Source: Vibrio sp. JPW-9-11-11 (lineage in GTDB: Bacteria > Pseudomonadota > Gammaproteobacteria > Enterobacterales > Vibrionaceae). Taken from it: a DNA stretch of 64,000 bases. The notes below the pieces were generated by a model that was not told the origin of the DNA, did not search any database, and worked only from the letters and a program-made list of their open reading frames with translations. Both the position numbers and the translations under genes were made by a program. The stretch covers positions 310,001 to 374,000 of the forward strand of contig NZ_SZQJ01000036.1 in assembly GCF_013369335.1 (NCBI RefSeq), written 5' to 3'. Each line of letters starts with the position of its first letter. Within the stretch, counting starts at the first letter, position 1. Of the stretch, positions 47,320 through 57,694 are shown one piece after another.

Positions 47320-47670
47320 CTACTGATTGTTTTTGCCTTTGCCCATGGTATTTTTGGGGTTCACCATGCCTTGATGAGCATTAAACTCTTGTTGAGAGAT
47401 AGCGCGATCCGCGTTGCTATCTAACGAAGCAAAACTGTGGCTTTGATTGATATTTTTCAACGTACGTCCCTCTTCTGCTCGCTGGGCAATACGTTCTGAG
47501 CGTGCTTGATTGAACTCGGCTTCGGTTATCTTGCCATCACCATCGAGATCAAACTGTGAAAATACTGGGCGTGACATATTGTTATTCATGCCTTTATTCA
47601 TTCCACCAGCCATTGCTCCGAAGGCAATAACGATACCGAGTAACGCGATTATCGTGCTTTTGATTTTCAT
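47320..47670 (-). CDS. Secreted EF-hand protein
   Basis: 116 residues. The signal peptide is residues 1-21 (MKIKSTIIALLGIVIAFGAM). Two EF-hand loops follow: FDLDGDGKITEAEF, which keeps all calcium ligands, and LDSNADRAISQQEF, where position 5 is Asp and position 3 Asn, so it is also plausible. The rest is Gln, Asn, Met and Lys rich. It is probably a periplasmic calcium-binding protein. It lies upstream of the RND operon on the same strand, separated by a hairpin. Start: ATG with AAGGA upstream. Confidence 0.85.
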   Translation of the reverse strand: MKIKSTIIALLGIVIAFGAMAGGMNKGMNNNMSRPVFSQFDLDGDGKITEAEFNQARSERIAQRAEEGRTLKNINQSHSFASLDSNADRAISQQEFNAHQGMVNPKNTMGKGKNNQ

Positions 47671-48306
47671 GACGTTTTCCTTCTCTTTGTTTCACTATTT
47701 AAGAATATACTAATGTAAGTAAGATAACGTCATGTGATGTAAAGGTATGTAAAGATGGCTAAGTAGATATCGATTTATGTTCTTATCGGTTTGTCAGCGC
47801 AGCGCAACAGAAATTATGAAACTTCTGCCGCTAGTACTCTGGTAAGAGTACAGGCATAGCTATGTCCAAATGGTTTTCAAATTATCCCAAACTTTCAGCC
47901 ACCGAAACCGAAACCGAAAAGCCAATGATATAAAATCCCTAGTTTCGAAAAATATGGCGATTTTAGACACTCAGAGTGTTTTCGAACTTTTGCCCAGCAG
48001 TTTGCCTTGCAAATATCCAACAGACAAGGGATTACTTTTAGTAGGGCAAATACATGTTAACATTCTGTTAATTCTGACTGGTGATGGGGCACTTCTGAGT
48101 TACGAAGTGCCATCTGTGAAAGTTCTGGACACAAATGAGCTACAGCCCCCCTAAATTAGCAATTTATAGCTAACTAAAAAGTATGGGGAGTAGCTAAGTT
48201 TAATGCCCCGTTTTGTTCGTGCAGGTCATGTCTATTGCCACCAACGATGACGTTCAACTTTATCATCGAATGAATGTATTGTTTTTGTACATCATCTTTT
48301 TTGCTA
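47671..48306. other. Intergenic region, no supported gene
   Basis: A 636-base gap. A 94-residue plus-strand frame (47870-48154) has no ribosome binding site or recognisable domain. A trinucleotide-pair repeat, (CCGAAA)3, lies near 47900. It should hold the EF-hand promoter. It could be a decayed gene. Confidence 0.45.
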
Positions 48307-49518
48307 TTAACGAATAGAACGGACGCTAGTCGTCATTAACCAAAATGCTGTTAGTAGCTGTGTGGCAAAGCACCCGACGAACAACCACTCAATCCCAACC
48401 AATGAAGTTAGATAGCCTGAACCAGCGAGGCCAAATGGCATTAGAAGTTTGAAGAGCGAACCCGTTATCCCGTTTACTCGGCCGAGAACGCTGATATCAA
48501 AAGCTTCTTGACGGTAACTCCAGATACAGATGCTGCTATATAAACCCACAGCGGATATCCAAAAGAACCCAGCAATAAGTGCGGTTTGATTCTCCATTAC
48601 CAGTGGAATAACAAACCCGATCGATTCAAGTGCAATTGAGATAATGAGAAGCCATCCCAGCCCCCATTTCTTACGCAGTTTATCGGCACTGAATGCACCA
48701 ATGAGACCACCAAGACCAGAAGCGACAATCAGATAACTCACTCCTACAGCATTCAACCCTAAATCTGCTTTGGCATAATAGATAGATTGGATCCAAAATA
48801 CCGCGCCTGTTGTGTTAATGACCATTACAGCAAGGGTGATTAGCCACATGTTCTGTTCATTACGTAGTGCTTGCCATCCGTCTTTTATGGCGCTGAAAGT
48901 GCTTTGTTCGTCTTTGTTGATAGGGGTTTTTACGTCGAGTCTTTTGACTTGCCAAAAAGCCAGTAACATCAAAATCGCTACGCCGATAAAGACGTTATGA
49001 ATGGTCGCCAATAACATGATGGCTCCCGAGAGCACCGGCCCTACGGTTTCCATAAAACTGCCCAAGGAGCTCATTCGAGCTGTCGCTACGTTCTGAGTGT
49101 CATGTGAAAGCGCGCTTTTTTGAATCGACATCCGCGCATTATGGTAGCCGTAGTTGAATGCCATCATTAAGAACGCGCACGGGAACAGAACCCAAATTGG
49201 AGCTTCAAGGAATTCAACTGCGAGGAAGGAAGTGAACACCGTTCCCGCTTGACCGAGTAACATCGCCAGCGACCACCGCTTTTTATCACTGCGATCGACC
49301 CACACGCCAATAAAAAGAGCCAGTAATAGATTGGGTAGAAACTCAACGGCTCTCATCCAACCCATCCACTCGGAAGATTGGGTCAGTTCATACACCAACA
49401 AGGGTAATGCAAGTGTGTAGATTTGGCTCGCAAAGCTCACAAACAGAGCACTGCTAAACAGGGTAACGAAGGTTTTATTCTTCCAGATGGAGCCATGAGA
49501 CTCAGCTAACGTATTCAT
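48307..49518 (-). CDS. MFS exporter
   Basis: 403 residues with twelve membrane helices. MFS_3/EntS-like features are LFSSALFVSFASQIYTLALP, ALFIGVWVDRSDKKRWSLAM (loop 2-3 motif) and VASGLGGLIGAFSADKLRKK. The closest groups include sugar or siderophore exporters. It is divergent across 91 bases from an SgrR-like regulator. In E. coli, SgrR activates an operon that contains the exporter SetA, so this protein is the likely target, but the cargo is not known. Start: ATG with AAGGA upstream. Confidence 0.85.
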   Translation of the reverse strand: MNTLAESHGSIWKNKTFVTLFSSALFVSFASQIYTLALPLLVYELTQSSEWMGWMRAVEFLPNLLLALFIGVWVDRSDKKRWSLAMLLGQAGTVFTSFLAVEFLEAPIWVLFPCAFLMMAFNYGYHNARMSIQKSALSHDTQNVATARMSSLGSFMETVGPVLSGAIMLLATIHNVFIGVAILMLLAFWQVKRLDVKTPINKDEQSTFSAIKDGWQALRNEQNMWLITLAVMVINTTGAVFWIQSIYYAKADLGLNAVGVSYLIVASGLGGLIGAFSADKLRKKWGLGWLLIISIALESIGFVIPLVMENQTALIAGFFWISAVGLYSSICIWSYRQEAFDISVLGRVNGITGSLFKLLMPFGLAGSGYLTSLVGIEWLFVGCFATQLLTAFWLMTTSVRSIR

Positions 49519-49609
49519 CTAAATGTCCTTTTTATTTTTGGTAACGCGGCTATTATTTGAAAATAAAAGATGAAGAAAAATAGAAATATAATTTTGGAAT
49601 TTCACCTTT

Positions 49610-51298
49610 ATGCGCTATTGGTTAGCTTTGGTATTTTTGCGAGACTTTGGGTTTGAGATAGGTCGATGGACACCGATTTCATTAGATGATGTATCGAAAG
49701 CGTTGAACTGCACACGTCGCAATGCTCAGCTGGTTATCAAAAGGCTGGTGGACGAGTCGATCATTGATTGGAAGTCGGGTGTTGGCAGAGGTAATTTGCC
49801 TCAGCTTCTCCTTAAAGAGTCGGTAGATACCACATTAAGCGTACAAGCTAAGCTTTGGATGAATGATGGAAAAGCCGAACAGGCACTGAAGCTAATCAGA
49901 AGCGTAGATCGTGGTCAGTTTATTGCCGAGTTTGTTAGTCAATATCAACAGCAAGATAACGATCAAGACGTTCTCCAAATCCCTTTTTATCGAGCGACAC
50001 ATAGCTTGCTCCCCTATGAAATATCAAGGCGCACTGAGCAACATATTGCGGATTACCTTTATGCCAAACTGTTGCGTTTCAATAGGGACACAGGCCAGTT
50101 GGAGGGGGATCTAGCGCAAACTTGGGAGCATACAGGTGATACGCTGAAGATTCGATTGCGTAAATCACTTAAGTTCTGGGACGGCTCAGCACTTACTGCA
50201 TTTGATGTGAAGGAAGCCTATGAGTCGATCATCTCGTCAAACTCGGTGAGTCGAGGTTTGTTTATACTCATTGATGAGTTTTCTGTGGTTGACGAGTACA
50301 ATTTACGAATTCGTTCCAAACGTTTGTCTCACTATCTGCCAAGGTTGATGGCGCATGGTGCGTTGTCGGTTTCCAAGTTGAACAGTGACGGCTCGATAGT
50401 CGGAAGTGGAGTGTTTCGATTGGCAGAGCAAACCAACTACCGAACGCTACTGACTGCTTCCACTCATTATCATGGTTATCGACCTTGGTTAGATGGCGTA
50501 GAAATCTGGAACATGGGCTTATCTGCAAAAGACTTTCAAATGCATTGCGATATTGTGCATGGCAGCTCAGCTCCGGACATTACCGATGAGTTCCAACAGG
50601 TACAGCAGTGGGAAGAGGGCTGTATCTACGTCTGTTTAAACAGTACAAACAACGGATGGATGAAGTTGACAAAACATCGTCGATACATCCAACAGTTGCT
50701 GCGCTCTTTGCCGATGAACGGTGTGAGAGACACTATGATTTATCGCCGAGCCTCAGGTATGACAAGCCTTAAGCCCTTTAAATTAGGCAAAGAAGTGGAT
50801 TTGTCTTCCGTAAATCAGGTGCCGCTTGAGGTGTTAACTTATCAGCTGCCTGGGCATATTGAAGCTGGTGAAAATATCACTGAGCTACTGTGTAAGCATG
50901 GTTTAGACTCAAAGCTTACCGTGCTGCCATACCCTGAATTTGATCAAGTAGAGCGACAATCGAAAGCGGATATTATTGTATCTGGTGAGGTGTTTGGTGA
51001 ACATAAAGAGAGTTCTTGGCTCGGATGGTTGTTGTGCACAAACACCGTGACGGCGAGTCTGAACAGGCAATCAAAGCCTTGGTTCGAGCAACAAGTATTT
51101 GATAGTTTGGCTCAATCAGATGAAAGCAAGCGTGTTCAAGGTTATCAGCGAATTGAACGCGAATTGATTCGAAAAGCGATTTATCTTCCTCTGTTTCAAT
51201 GTGCACAAGACATGAGAATATCTCATAAAGTGAATGCGATGGATCTTCTTACTAATGGCTGGATCGACTTCAATCAGGTTGTTTTTGAAAGCCGTTAA
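49610..51298 (+). CDS. SgrR-family transcriptional activator
   Basis: 562 residues. The N-terminal winged helix spans about 15-60 (LDDVSKALNCTRRNAQLVIK, IDWKSGVGRGNLPQL). The rest is a solute-binding-protein-like domain (SBP_bac_5, HIADYLYAKLLRFNRDTGQL), the layout of E. coli SgrR, which senses phosphosugar stress. The ATG at 49610 lacks a strong ribosome binding site, and an in-frame stop lies 18 bases upstream. It faces away from an MFS exporter gene. No sgrS-like RNA could be recognised. Confidence 0.85.
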   Translation: MRYWLALVFLRDFGFEIGRWTPISLDDVSKALNCTRRNAQLVIKRLVDESIIDWKSGVGRGNLPQLLLKESVDTTLSVQAKLWMNDGKAEQALKLIRSVDRGQFIAEFVSQYQQQDNDQDVLQIPFYRATHSLLPYEISRRTEQHIADYLYAKLLRFNRDTGQLEGDLAQTWEHTGDTLKIRLRKSLKFWDGSALTAFDVKEAYESIISSNSVSRGLFILIDEFSVVDEYNLRIRSKRLSHYLPRLMAHGALSVSKLNSDGSIVGSGVFRLAEQTNYRTLLTASTHYHGYRPWLDGVEIWNMGLSAKDFQMHCDIVHGSSAPDITDEFQQVQQWEEGCIYVCLNSTNNGWMKLTKHRRYIQQLLRSLPMNGVRDTMIYRRASGMTSLKPFKLGKEVDLSSVNQVPLEVLTYQLPGHIEAGENITELLCKHGLDSKLTVLPYPEFDQVERQSKADIIVSGEVFGEHKESSWLGWLLCTNTVTASLNRQSKPWFEQQVFDSLAQSDESKRVQGYQRIERELIRKAIYLPLFQCAQDMRISHKVNAMDLLTNGWIDFNQVVFESR

Positions 51299-51427
51299 AT
51301 GGGTCTTGAGTCCAATCCGTTAATCAATGGTAATACTCTCGTTCAATTAAGGTGTCGATAACCGTATTTTGCACTTGTTACTCCATTGTGTCAGTTGCAC
51401 CGCCAAGATTATGCATGCACATGCATT

Positions 51428-51456
51428 AGAGGCTGCTTTGATTGCAGCCTCTTTGT
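51428..51456. terminator. Bidirectional terminator
   Basis: A 9-bp stem (51428-51436 with 51444-51452) separates the SgrR-like gene and the hydroxylase gene, with TTTG after it. Confidence 0.8.
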
Positions 51457-52310
51457 TAGGACTCATCTCTAGGGGGAGAAAAAAGGAGCCGTAGGCGCTG
51501 GCGCCACGATAGCCCTTGTGCACGAATATCCATCAACAAGCGCTGCCATTCGCTAAAGGTGACCACCAACGGGTTATAACTCTCGACTGGTTTGGTGACG
51601 CCATAGCGCACGGGCTCTAGCTCAGGCTCGAAAGTACCAAACAAGCGGTCCCAAATGATCAACACACCAGCGTAGTTTTTATCAATATATTGAGGGTTGC
51701 GGCCATGGTGGACACGGTGGTGAGACGGCGTGTTGAACACCCACTCTAGCCAGCCGAGTGAACGTACCCACTGGGTATGAACAAAAAACTGTAGGCCAAG
51801 ATTAAGCAACACAGCGAAAATAACCCATTTCGGCTCGAAACCTAAGATCACCAGCGGTAGCCAAAATAGCCACATGCCTGCGATGGGGTACATCATGCTT
51901 TGGCGAAAAGCGGTACTGAAGTTCATGCGTTCAGAGCTGTGGTGGGCAACATGCGCAGCCCACATCCAGCGAGTGCGATGACTGGCGCGATGGAACCAGT
52001 AATAGCAAAAATCTTGCAATACCAGCAACAGTAAAAAGCTGCTAATCGTCATCTCAATCTCAAACCAGCGCCAGCCAAATAGCCATAAATAAAGTTTAAC
52101 GATCAGTAAGCCAGTCACAAGGTCGGCGAGTTGGTGCATTGCTGCTAGGGTGAAATTACACAGCACTTCTTGCCATTGGTAAGCAGAATTACTGGGCAAT
52201 CTGCCCCGCTTTTGACCAAACCAGTACTCAGCGAGCATAAGGGTGATGAACAGCGGGGCAAGAAGTATAAGTAGCCACTCTGGGTGGTCGATGAGCGTCG
52301 TTATATCCAT
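51456..52310 (-). CDS. Fatty acid hydroxylase/sterol desaturase superfamily protein
   Basis: About 284 residues with four or more membrane helices. The eight-His diiron pattern is present: HRASH, HVAHHSSE, and SHHRVHH. Members hydroxylate or desaturate lipids such as fatty acids or alkylglycerol. The substrate is unknown. The frame is open to a TTG at 52346 that overlaps the neighbouring gene. ATG 52310 is used, though its ribosome binding site is weak. The preceding DUF2804 gene ends only 22 bases upstream, so the two form an operon. Confidence 0.88.
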   Translation of the reverse strand: MDITTLIDHPEWLLILLAPLFITLMLAEYWFGQKRGRLPSNSAYQWQEVLCNFTLAAMHQLADLVTGLLIVKLYLWLFGWRWFEIEMTISSFLLLLVLQDFCYYWFHRASHRTRWMWAAHVAHHSSERMNFSTAFRQSMMYPIAGMWLFWLPLVILGFEPKWVIFAVLLNLGLQFFVHTQWVRSLGWLEWVFNTPSHHRVHHGRNPQYIDKNYAGVLIIWDRLFGTFEPELEPVRYGVTKPVESYNPLVVTFSEWQRLLMDIRAQGLSWRQRLRLLFSPPRDES

Positions 52311-52332
52311 ATCTAATTGACTCGTAACAAGG

Positions 52333-53343
52333 TTACCATTTAGCAAAGTGGTCTTCTGTTAGGCCGACAACGTGATCAAGGTGATGAGTTATTCCGTCAC
52401 TGTCGGTGATCTCACCACTAAAGTGGCCAATAAACTGGCGAAAATTACTTTTTAACACGCCAAGGTTGAGTTTTTCACTGCGCAGATTTAGGGGGACAAA
52501 AGTAAGGTCGATGCGACCATCCTGACTGGTGATACGCCAAGGCTGGTGACGTTCATCGCGCTTGTAGTGAAAGTGCACTGGCGAGAGTAAGTGTCTGCGA
52601 CCATCGATCCACAAGGTGTTTTCACTGCCTCCGGTCTCGTTAACCCCAGCCGCAAGGTTGAGTCCCAGTGAAACCGCATCGCAGGTGGCACTAATACTCG
52701 CCCATCGCCAGCTGGTCTCTCGGCGCATGTATCCAGCGGAAAAGTCGTAGCCAGCCCTAGCTTGACTTAGATCGACTTCCTTACCTTGTATTCGCAATTG
52801 ACCGCCTACCGCTAGCGCATTGTGCTTTTGGGTATAGGTCCAGCCGGAGTAGCCAGTCGGTGTGCACAGTGCGAGTGGTTGGTGTGTTGTCGGTGGTTTT
52901 ATGAGTATGTCACATTGTACCTGGGGCGCGTTTACACCCACTCGCCACACCCCTTGGTGAATATCAAATCGGATTGCGCCACCGGCTATTGAGCTGGTGC
53001 CGTCAAAGCTAGACGCCGACATGTGGCTGGTTATGCTGAATGGCCTAAGCCAATTCTGTTCAACCAAAGTGTCATTGTGCTTATCATAGACGTAACAAAA
53101 CCCTGAGACTAGATAGCGAATATCCGCCAGAGCAACCCCTATCACATAACGGTCGGTGAACACGCTGACAAACTGAAACTGCTTGTAATGAAAGTATTTG
53201 GCGAAACGGCTGGCACGCTTGTCCATCCCATCTCGATAATCAAAATGGTCCACGCCGAGACTTTGAGGGATCGCATCATAATAGCCAAATGTTGGCGCTC
53301 CTTCGGCGTTAATAACGCACTCAATCTGGGAGGGAGTAGACAT
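52333..53343 (-). CDS. DUF2804 protein
   Basis: 336 residues. DUF2804 features: VDHFDYRDGMDKRASRFAKY, KQFQFVSVFTDRYVIGVALA, GYDFSAGYMRRETSWRWASI, and the ending with GHFSGEITDSDGITHHLDHV then VGLTEDHFAKW. No catalytic activity has been assigned to the family, which resembles a lipocalin-like or ABC-toxin-like beta fold. There is no signal peptide. It is the first gene of an operon with the hydroxylase and is divergent from an AraC regulator. This suggests a lipid-related function under AraC control. Confidence 0.82.
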   Translation of the reverse strand: MSTPSQIECVINAEGAPTFGYYDAIPQSLGVDHFDYRDGMDKRASRFAKYFHYKQFQFVSVFTDRYVIGVALADIRYLVSGFCYVYDKHNDTLVEQNWLRPFSITSHMSASSFDGTSSIAGGAIRFDIHQGVWRVGVNAPQVQCDILIKPPTTHQPLALCTPTGYSGWTYTQKHNALAVGGQLRIQGKEVDLSQARAGYDFSAGYMRRETSWRWASISATCDAVSLGLNLAAGVNETGGSENTLWIDGRRHLLSPVHFHYKRDERHQPWRITSQDGRIDLTFVPLNLRSEKLNLGVLKSNFRQFIGHFSGEITDSDGITHHLDHVVGLTEDHFAKW

Positions 53344-53476
53344 AATTATCGTTTACATTTAATTAACACTTCGATTAGTGTGGAGGAAAAAGACGAACTC
53401 AATCAGGTCAATATCAGTCAATTTGGTAAGATAGATCACTTATTGGCCGAGTCATATGGTAGGTAAAGGGGGAAGG

Positions 53477-54517
53477 ATGGCGACGATTGCGCACTATTTG
53501 CCGACGAATCACCGTCACCAACTTGGAGTGATGGATGTCGCGCTCATGCTGGAGGTCGCTGAACAGCTGGAAATTGACACTGAACATTTGCTCAACACGC
53601 TAGGTTTGGCTGAACGAGAATGGTTTAGTCAACACGCTCAAATAACGTATGCCGATAAATTGATGTTGTTTCAGGCGGTAAATCAAGCGTTTGACGGGTA
53701 TGGCTTAGGGCTGAAATGTGGTGAGAGAGCGACCTTGAATCATTTTGGTATGTTGGGGTTTGCGGTGCTCAGCAGTGCCAATGTCGAGCAGGCGTTAAGC
53801 ATAGGCTTGAAGTACCTTGGTCTCAATGGTCCGCTGTTTTCTGTTGAGTTATCGGTGGAGCAAGGTCGAGCTTCGATAGTCATGGACAATGTGCTCGATA
53901 TCGGTGAACTGCTGCCATTTTGCAGTGAGTTTTTCTTAAGCGCGTTAATGGCGTTGTTTGCTGAACTTACGGGCTCGGATCTGCGCGACGCCCACCTGAC
54001 CTTTCCTTATGTGGCACCGGATTATGTCGATCACTACTCTCAGCGATTTGGTGATCAGTTAGAGTTTGAACAAGCGTGCTTATCGCTCAGTTTTGATGCG
54101 AGTTTGCTCGCTCTACCAGTCAAGAACCAAGATACCACCCAATTACAGCGCTACCTTCACTCCTGTTCAGCGGTGTGTGAAACGCTTGAATCGCCTCATT
54201 GGCTGCCAAATCAAATCAAAACTATGCTGTATCAAAGTGGTGGTCAATGTCCAAACCTGACGCACATTGCGCAGCAATATGGCTGCTCTGAGAGTACGCT
54301 TCGCCGGCGTTTAAGGGCCCACAATACTAGCTATCACAAGTTGGTGGATGAAGCGCGTAGCGATTTAGCCAAAGAGTTTTTGCTCGCTACTCAGCTCACG
54401 GTTGAAGAGATCGGCTTTCGCCTTGGATACAGTGAGGCGGCTAACTTTAGGCGCAGCTTTAAACGCTTAACAGGTTTAACACCGCAACAGTTTCGTGGCC
54501 AGAAAAGAACAAGCTGA
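53477..54517 (+). CDS. AraC-family regulator
   Basis: 346 residues. The N-terminal arabinose_bd-type domain (about 15-195, VEQALSIGLKYLGLNG, FCSEFFLSALMALFAELTG) is followed by the two-helix DNA-binding domain (about 265-345): HIAQQYGCSESTLRRRLRAH and VEEIGFRLGYSEAANFRRSF then KRLTGLTPQQFRG. The start ATG 53477 directly follows GGGGGAAGG. An upstream frame to 53456 is not needed. It faces away from the DUF2804/hydroxylase operon, its probable target. Confidence 0.9.
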   Translation: MATIAHYLPTNHRHQLGVMDVALMLEVAEQLEIDTEHLLNTLGLAEREWFSQHAQITYADKLMLFQAVNQAFDGYGLGLKCGERATLNHFGMLGFAVLSSANVEQALSIGLKYLGLNGPLFSVELSVEQGRASIVMDNVLDIGELLPFCSEFFLSALMALFAELTGSDLRDAHLTFPYVAPDYVDHYSQRFGDQLEFEQACLSLSFDASLLALPVKNQDTTQLQRYLHSCSAVCETLESPHWLPNQIKTMLYQSGGQCPNLTHIAQQYGCSESTLRRRLRAHNTSYHKLVDEARSDLAKEFLLATQLTVEEIGFRLGYSEAANFRRSFKRLTGLTPQQFRGQKRTS

Positions 54518-54565
54518 CGTTATCCTCAATCACAACAAATTTCTCGTTGGTGTTGGCGTCAGCTT
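54511..54565. terminator. Convergent inverted repeat
   Basis: AAGCTGACG and CGTCAGCTT (9 bp perfect, 37-base loop) lie between the AraC gene and speB. It may be a terminator for both strands. Confidence 0.4.
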
Positions 54566-54572
54566 GGTGGAT

Positions 54573-55499
54573 TTACTCACTGTCGCGATGGGCGGCCCAG
54601 GCGTACATGAGTTCTAGGGCGATGGTCGCACCGGCGAGGGCAGTGACATCACTGTGATCATAAGGCGGTGACACTTCGACAACATCCATACCTACGATGT
54701 TGATGCCGGCCAAGCCGCGAATGATCTTCAGTACTTTATCTGAGTTTAATCCGCCGCATACAGGCGTGCCTGTACCCGGTGCAAACGCGGGGTCAAGACA
54801 GTCGATATCAAAGGTCACATACACTGGTTTGTCGCCAACAATGTCGCGAATTTGCATCACGATTTCTTCTGGCGCTAGGTCATTGGCTTGCATAGCGTTA
54901 ATCACATTGAAGCCATGATCTTGCTGTTTATATTCAGTGCGAATACCAACTTGTACCGAATGTTTCGGTGATATTAACCCTTCATTCGGCGCATGGTAAA
55001 ACATAGTGCCATGATCGTAACTGCTGCCATTAGCGTAAGTGTCGGTGTGGGCGTCGAAGTGCACCAGTGCCATTTCACCATGATATTTGGCGTAGGCCCG
55101 TAAAATAGGCAAGGTGATAAAGTGGTCTCCACCGAGCGCAAGCATGGTTTTACCACTTTTTAAGATTTCACTGGTTGCCGCCTCTAAGCGATAAGTAAAG
55201 TCCTCGGCGTCGCCACAATCAAACACCAGATCGCCAGCATCAATGACTTTGGCACGTTCAAACACATTGAAATCCCAAGGGAACTTCTTACCTTCCCAAG
55301 CCAAATTAACCGAAGCACGGCGGATAGCATCCGGTCCCATACGAGCGCCGGGGCGACCCGAAGTCGCCATATCTAATGGTACGCCCAACACCACCAAGTC
55401 CGCATCGGCTGAGACCGGGTTGCGCAGATACGGTCTGCGCAAAAAACTCATTGAGTTTGAGTAGAGCGAATAATCAGTCTTAGTAAACAAATCATTCAT
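54573..55499 (-). CDS. speB: Agmatinase SpeB
   Basis: 308 residues. SpeB hydrolyses agmatine to putrescine and urea. Manganese ligands are present: [16 protein letters not shown] and [19 protein letters not shown] with GGL after. It is the second gene of a speA-speB operon: its ATG follows the speA stop directly, and GAGG lies eight bases before. It is a useful contrast with the degenerate relative at 13663-14502. Confidence 0.96.
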   Translation of the reverse strand: MNDLFTKTDYSLYSNSMSFLRRPYLRNPVSADADLVVLGVPLDMATSGRPGARMGPDAIRRASVNLAWEGKKFPWDFNVFERAKVIDAGDLVFDCGDAEDFTYRLEAATSEILKSGKTMLALGGDHFITLPILRAYAKYHGEMALVHFDAHTDTYANGSSYDHGTMFYHAPNEGLISPKHSVQVGIRTEYKQQDHGFNVINAMQANDLAPEEIVMQIRDIVGDKPVYVTFDIDCLDPAFAPGTGTPVCGGLNSDKVLKIIRGLAGINIVGMDVVEVSPPYDHSDVTALAGATIALELMYAWAAHRDSE

Positions 55500-57422
55500 T
55501 TAGAAATCCTCTAAGTAGGTGTAACCGGTCAGACCGCCTTCTAGTTCTGCCAAAATCGACGCTTGTTCATCGGCATTTACACGCTCTGAGACAAGCTCGC
55601 GATAGTTCAGGCGGATTTTCTCTACGTCGATGTGAACATAGCGCATCATATCTTCCACGCTGTCGCCCTCATCAATCCGCTCAATGTTGGCTTCACCGTG
55701 ACTATCCACCGTGACGACGGCGCTGTGCGTATCGCCAAACAAGTTGTGCATGTCGCCCAAGATCTCCTGGTAGGCGCCCACTAGGAAAAAGCCCATTAAG
55801 TACTCTTGATCTTTGGTCCAGGCGGGAACCGGCAGTGTGGTTTCGATGCCTTGGCCTTCCACATACTGCTCAATCGCCCCATCCGAATCACAGGTAATAT
55901 CCAACATGACCGCACGGCGGTCTTCAACGTTCTCCAGTCCCGACAAAGGCAAGACAGGGAAGACTTGATCGATGCCCCATGCATCCGGTAACGACTGAAA
56001 CAGCGAGAAGTTAACAAAGAACTTATCGGCCAAGCGCTCGCTCAACTGGTCCAAAATTGGCCGGTGAAAACGGTTTTTATTGCTCATTAGGCGGCTGAGT
56101 TCAAAGTAAATACGCAGTGAAAGCTGCTCCGCCCACGCGCGCTGCTGCAGGTTCATAACGCCAGTGGCAAATTGGCTGTGTACTTCGGCCAAGTCACTTT
56201 GAGTGTCGTTATATATCTCTATCAACGCACGCGCATCGCTGCCATTTTGCAAGTTTTGCCAACTGCTCCACATGTTGTGCAGTAGGGTCGGTTCCTCATC
56301 GTTTGGCGCATTGACCTCTTCAGGATGATACGCCTCAGTGCCAATCACGTTGGTGATCAACACCGCATGATGCGCAGTCAGGGAGCGCCCTGACTCAGAA
56401 ATGATGACTGGCACAGGTTGCTTATATTGCTCACACACATCGCCAACAGTGGTGACAATATTGCGTGCATACTCAATCAAACCATAGTTCATTGAGTTAG
56501 AGGATTGGCTGCGGGTACCGTCGTAATCGACGGCAAGACCACCGCCGATATCAAAAAACTCGATTCCTGCGCCCATCGCGCGTAGCTCACAGTAAAAACG
56601 TGCCGATTCATTGACGCCATTACGGATATCGCGAATGTTGGCCATTTGCGATCCGAGATGAAAGTGCACCAACTGCAGCGTATCCAGTTGCTGCTCACGT
56701 TTTAGGCGTTCAATTACGGTCAGGACTTGTGATGCCGCTAAGCCAAATTTCGATTTCTCTCCGCCACTCGATTGCCACTTTCCCGCCCCTTGTGAAGCAA
56801 GGCGGATGCGCACGCCCAAGCGTGGTTTTACGCCGAGGCTTTTCGCTTCGTTGAGGACTAAATCGAGTTCAGATAACTTCTCTAGAACGATAAAAACTTT
56901 ATGCCCCAGTTTTTCACCAATGAGAGCCAGACGAATGTACTCTCTGTCTTTGTATCCGTTGCACACAATCACCGAACTGGCCTTTTGTGCCAGTGCTAGC
57001 ACGGCTAACAGTTCAGGTTTACTGCCTGCTTCTAGGCCGAGTTGCTTGGTCTCAAGCTGAGCTTGGCTCTCGAGAATTTCATCTACCACCTCTTTTTGCT
57101 GGTTAACCTTAATGGGGTAAACCAACAGATAGTTGTTTGGGTATTGATACTCTTCAATCGCTTGGTTGAACGCTTCGCAAATACCGTGCACACGTTGGTG
57201 CAAGATTTGCGGAAATCGCACTAAAACTGGCAGGTTAAGTTGCTGCTGTTCGAGTTTAGCGACGATATGGCTCAGTGGAACTTGATGCGCATTGTCGCTG
57301 CGAGGAGAGACATACACCTCACCTTGGTTGTCGATACCATAGAAGCCTTGGCTCCAGTAATCTACGTTGTAATCCGCGCGAACACGATCAAGTTTGGAAA
57401 TGTTTTCCACATCAAATCTCAC
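55500..57422 (-). CDS. speA: Biosynthetic arginine decarboxylase SpeA
   Basis: 640 residues, matching Vibrio SpeA in length. It decarboxylates arginine to agmatine with PLP and magnesium. Key pieces: [14 protein letters not shown] [14 protein letters not shown] with the PLP Lys, [71 protein letters not shown], and the [10 protein letters not shown] region with catalytic Cys. The GTG at 57422 gives the family-like N-terminus ([15 protein letters not shown]). The frame is open upstream to 57479, but that extension is not conserved-looking. It forms an operon with speB. Confidence 0.95.
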   Translation of the reverse strand: MRFDVENISKLDRVRADYNVDYWSQGFYGIDNQGEVYVSPRSDNAHQVPLSHIVAKLEQQQLNLPVLVRFPQILHQRVHGICEAFNQAIEEYQYPNNYLLVYPIKVNQQKEVVDEILESQAQLETKQLGLEAGSKPELLAVLALAQKASSVIVCNGYKDREYIRLALIGEKLGHKVFIVLEKLSELDLVLNEAKSLGVKPRLGVRIRLASQGAGKWQSSGGEKSKFGLAASQVLTVIERLKREQQLDTLQLVHFHLGSQMANIRDIRNGVNESARFYCELRAMGAGIEFFDIGGGLAVDYDGTRSQSSNSMNYGLIEYARNIVTTVGDVCEQYKQPVPVIISESGRSLTAHHAVLITNVIGTEAYHPEEVNAPNDEEPTLLHNMWSSWQNLQNGSDARALIEIYNDTQSDLAEVHSQFATGVMNLQQRAWAEQLSLRIYFELSRLMSNKNRFHRPILDQLSERLADKFFVNFSLFQSLPDAWGIDQVFPVLPLSGLENVEDRRAVMLDITCDSDGAIEQYVEGQGIETTLPVPAWTKDQEYLMGFFLVGAYQEILGDMHNLFGDTHSAVVTVDSHGEANIERIDEGDSVEDMMRYVHIDVEKIRLNYRELVSERVNADEQASILAELEGGLTGYTYLEDF

Positions 57423-57694
57423 AAAAACAGAGAAAGAAATAGGGTTAGAGTTCACTCTAAACCACGCCAGTCGCGACACAGAGCCGTCTGTTTGGTTATC
57501 GCAACGAGCGCATTAACGGATAAATCACCGGTTGTGTCTAACAAAAACTATTTGTCGTGTCGATTGCTTAATAAACAGCGCAGTCACGGCATTTCTGGCC
57601 GAGATCATTGCGTGTTTTTTAACGTCATACTCGGCTTTATTTGCCTGCGGTGAACCGTTAAACTGAAGCGATTGAGATAACGGATGGAATCCCC

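Noticed and set aside
47895..47922. (CCGAAA) triplet as a possible repeat array
   Set aside because: Only three copies without spacers; not a CRISPR or known repeat element.
47870..48154. 94-residue plus-strand open frame
   Set aside because: No ribosome binding site, low-complexity start from a (CCGAAA) repeat, no recognisable domain.
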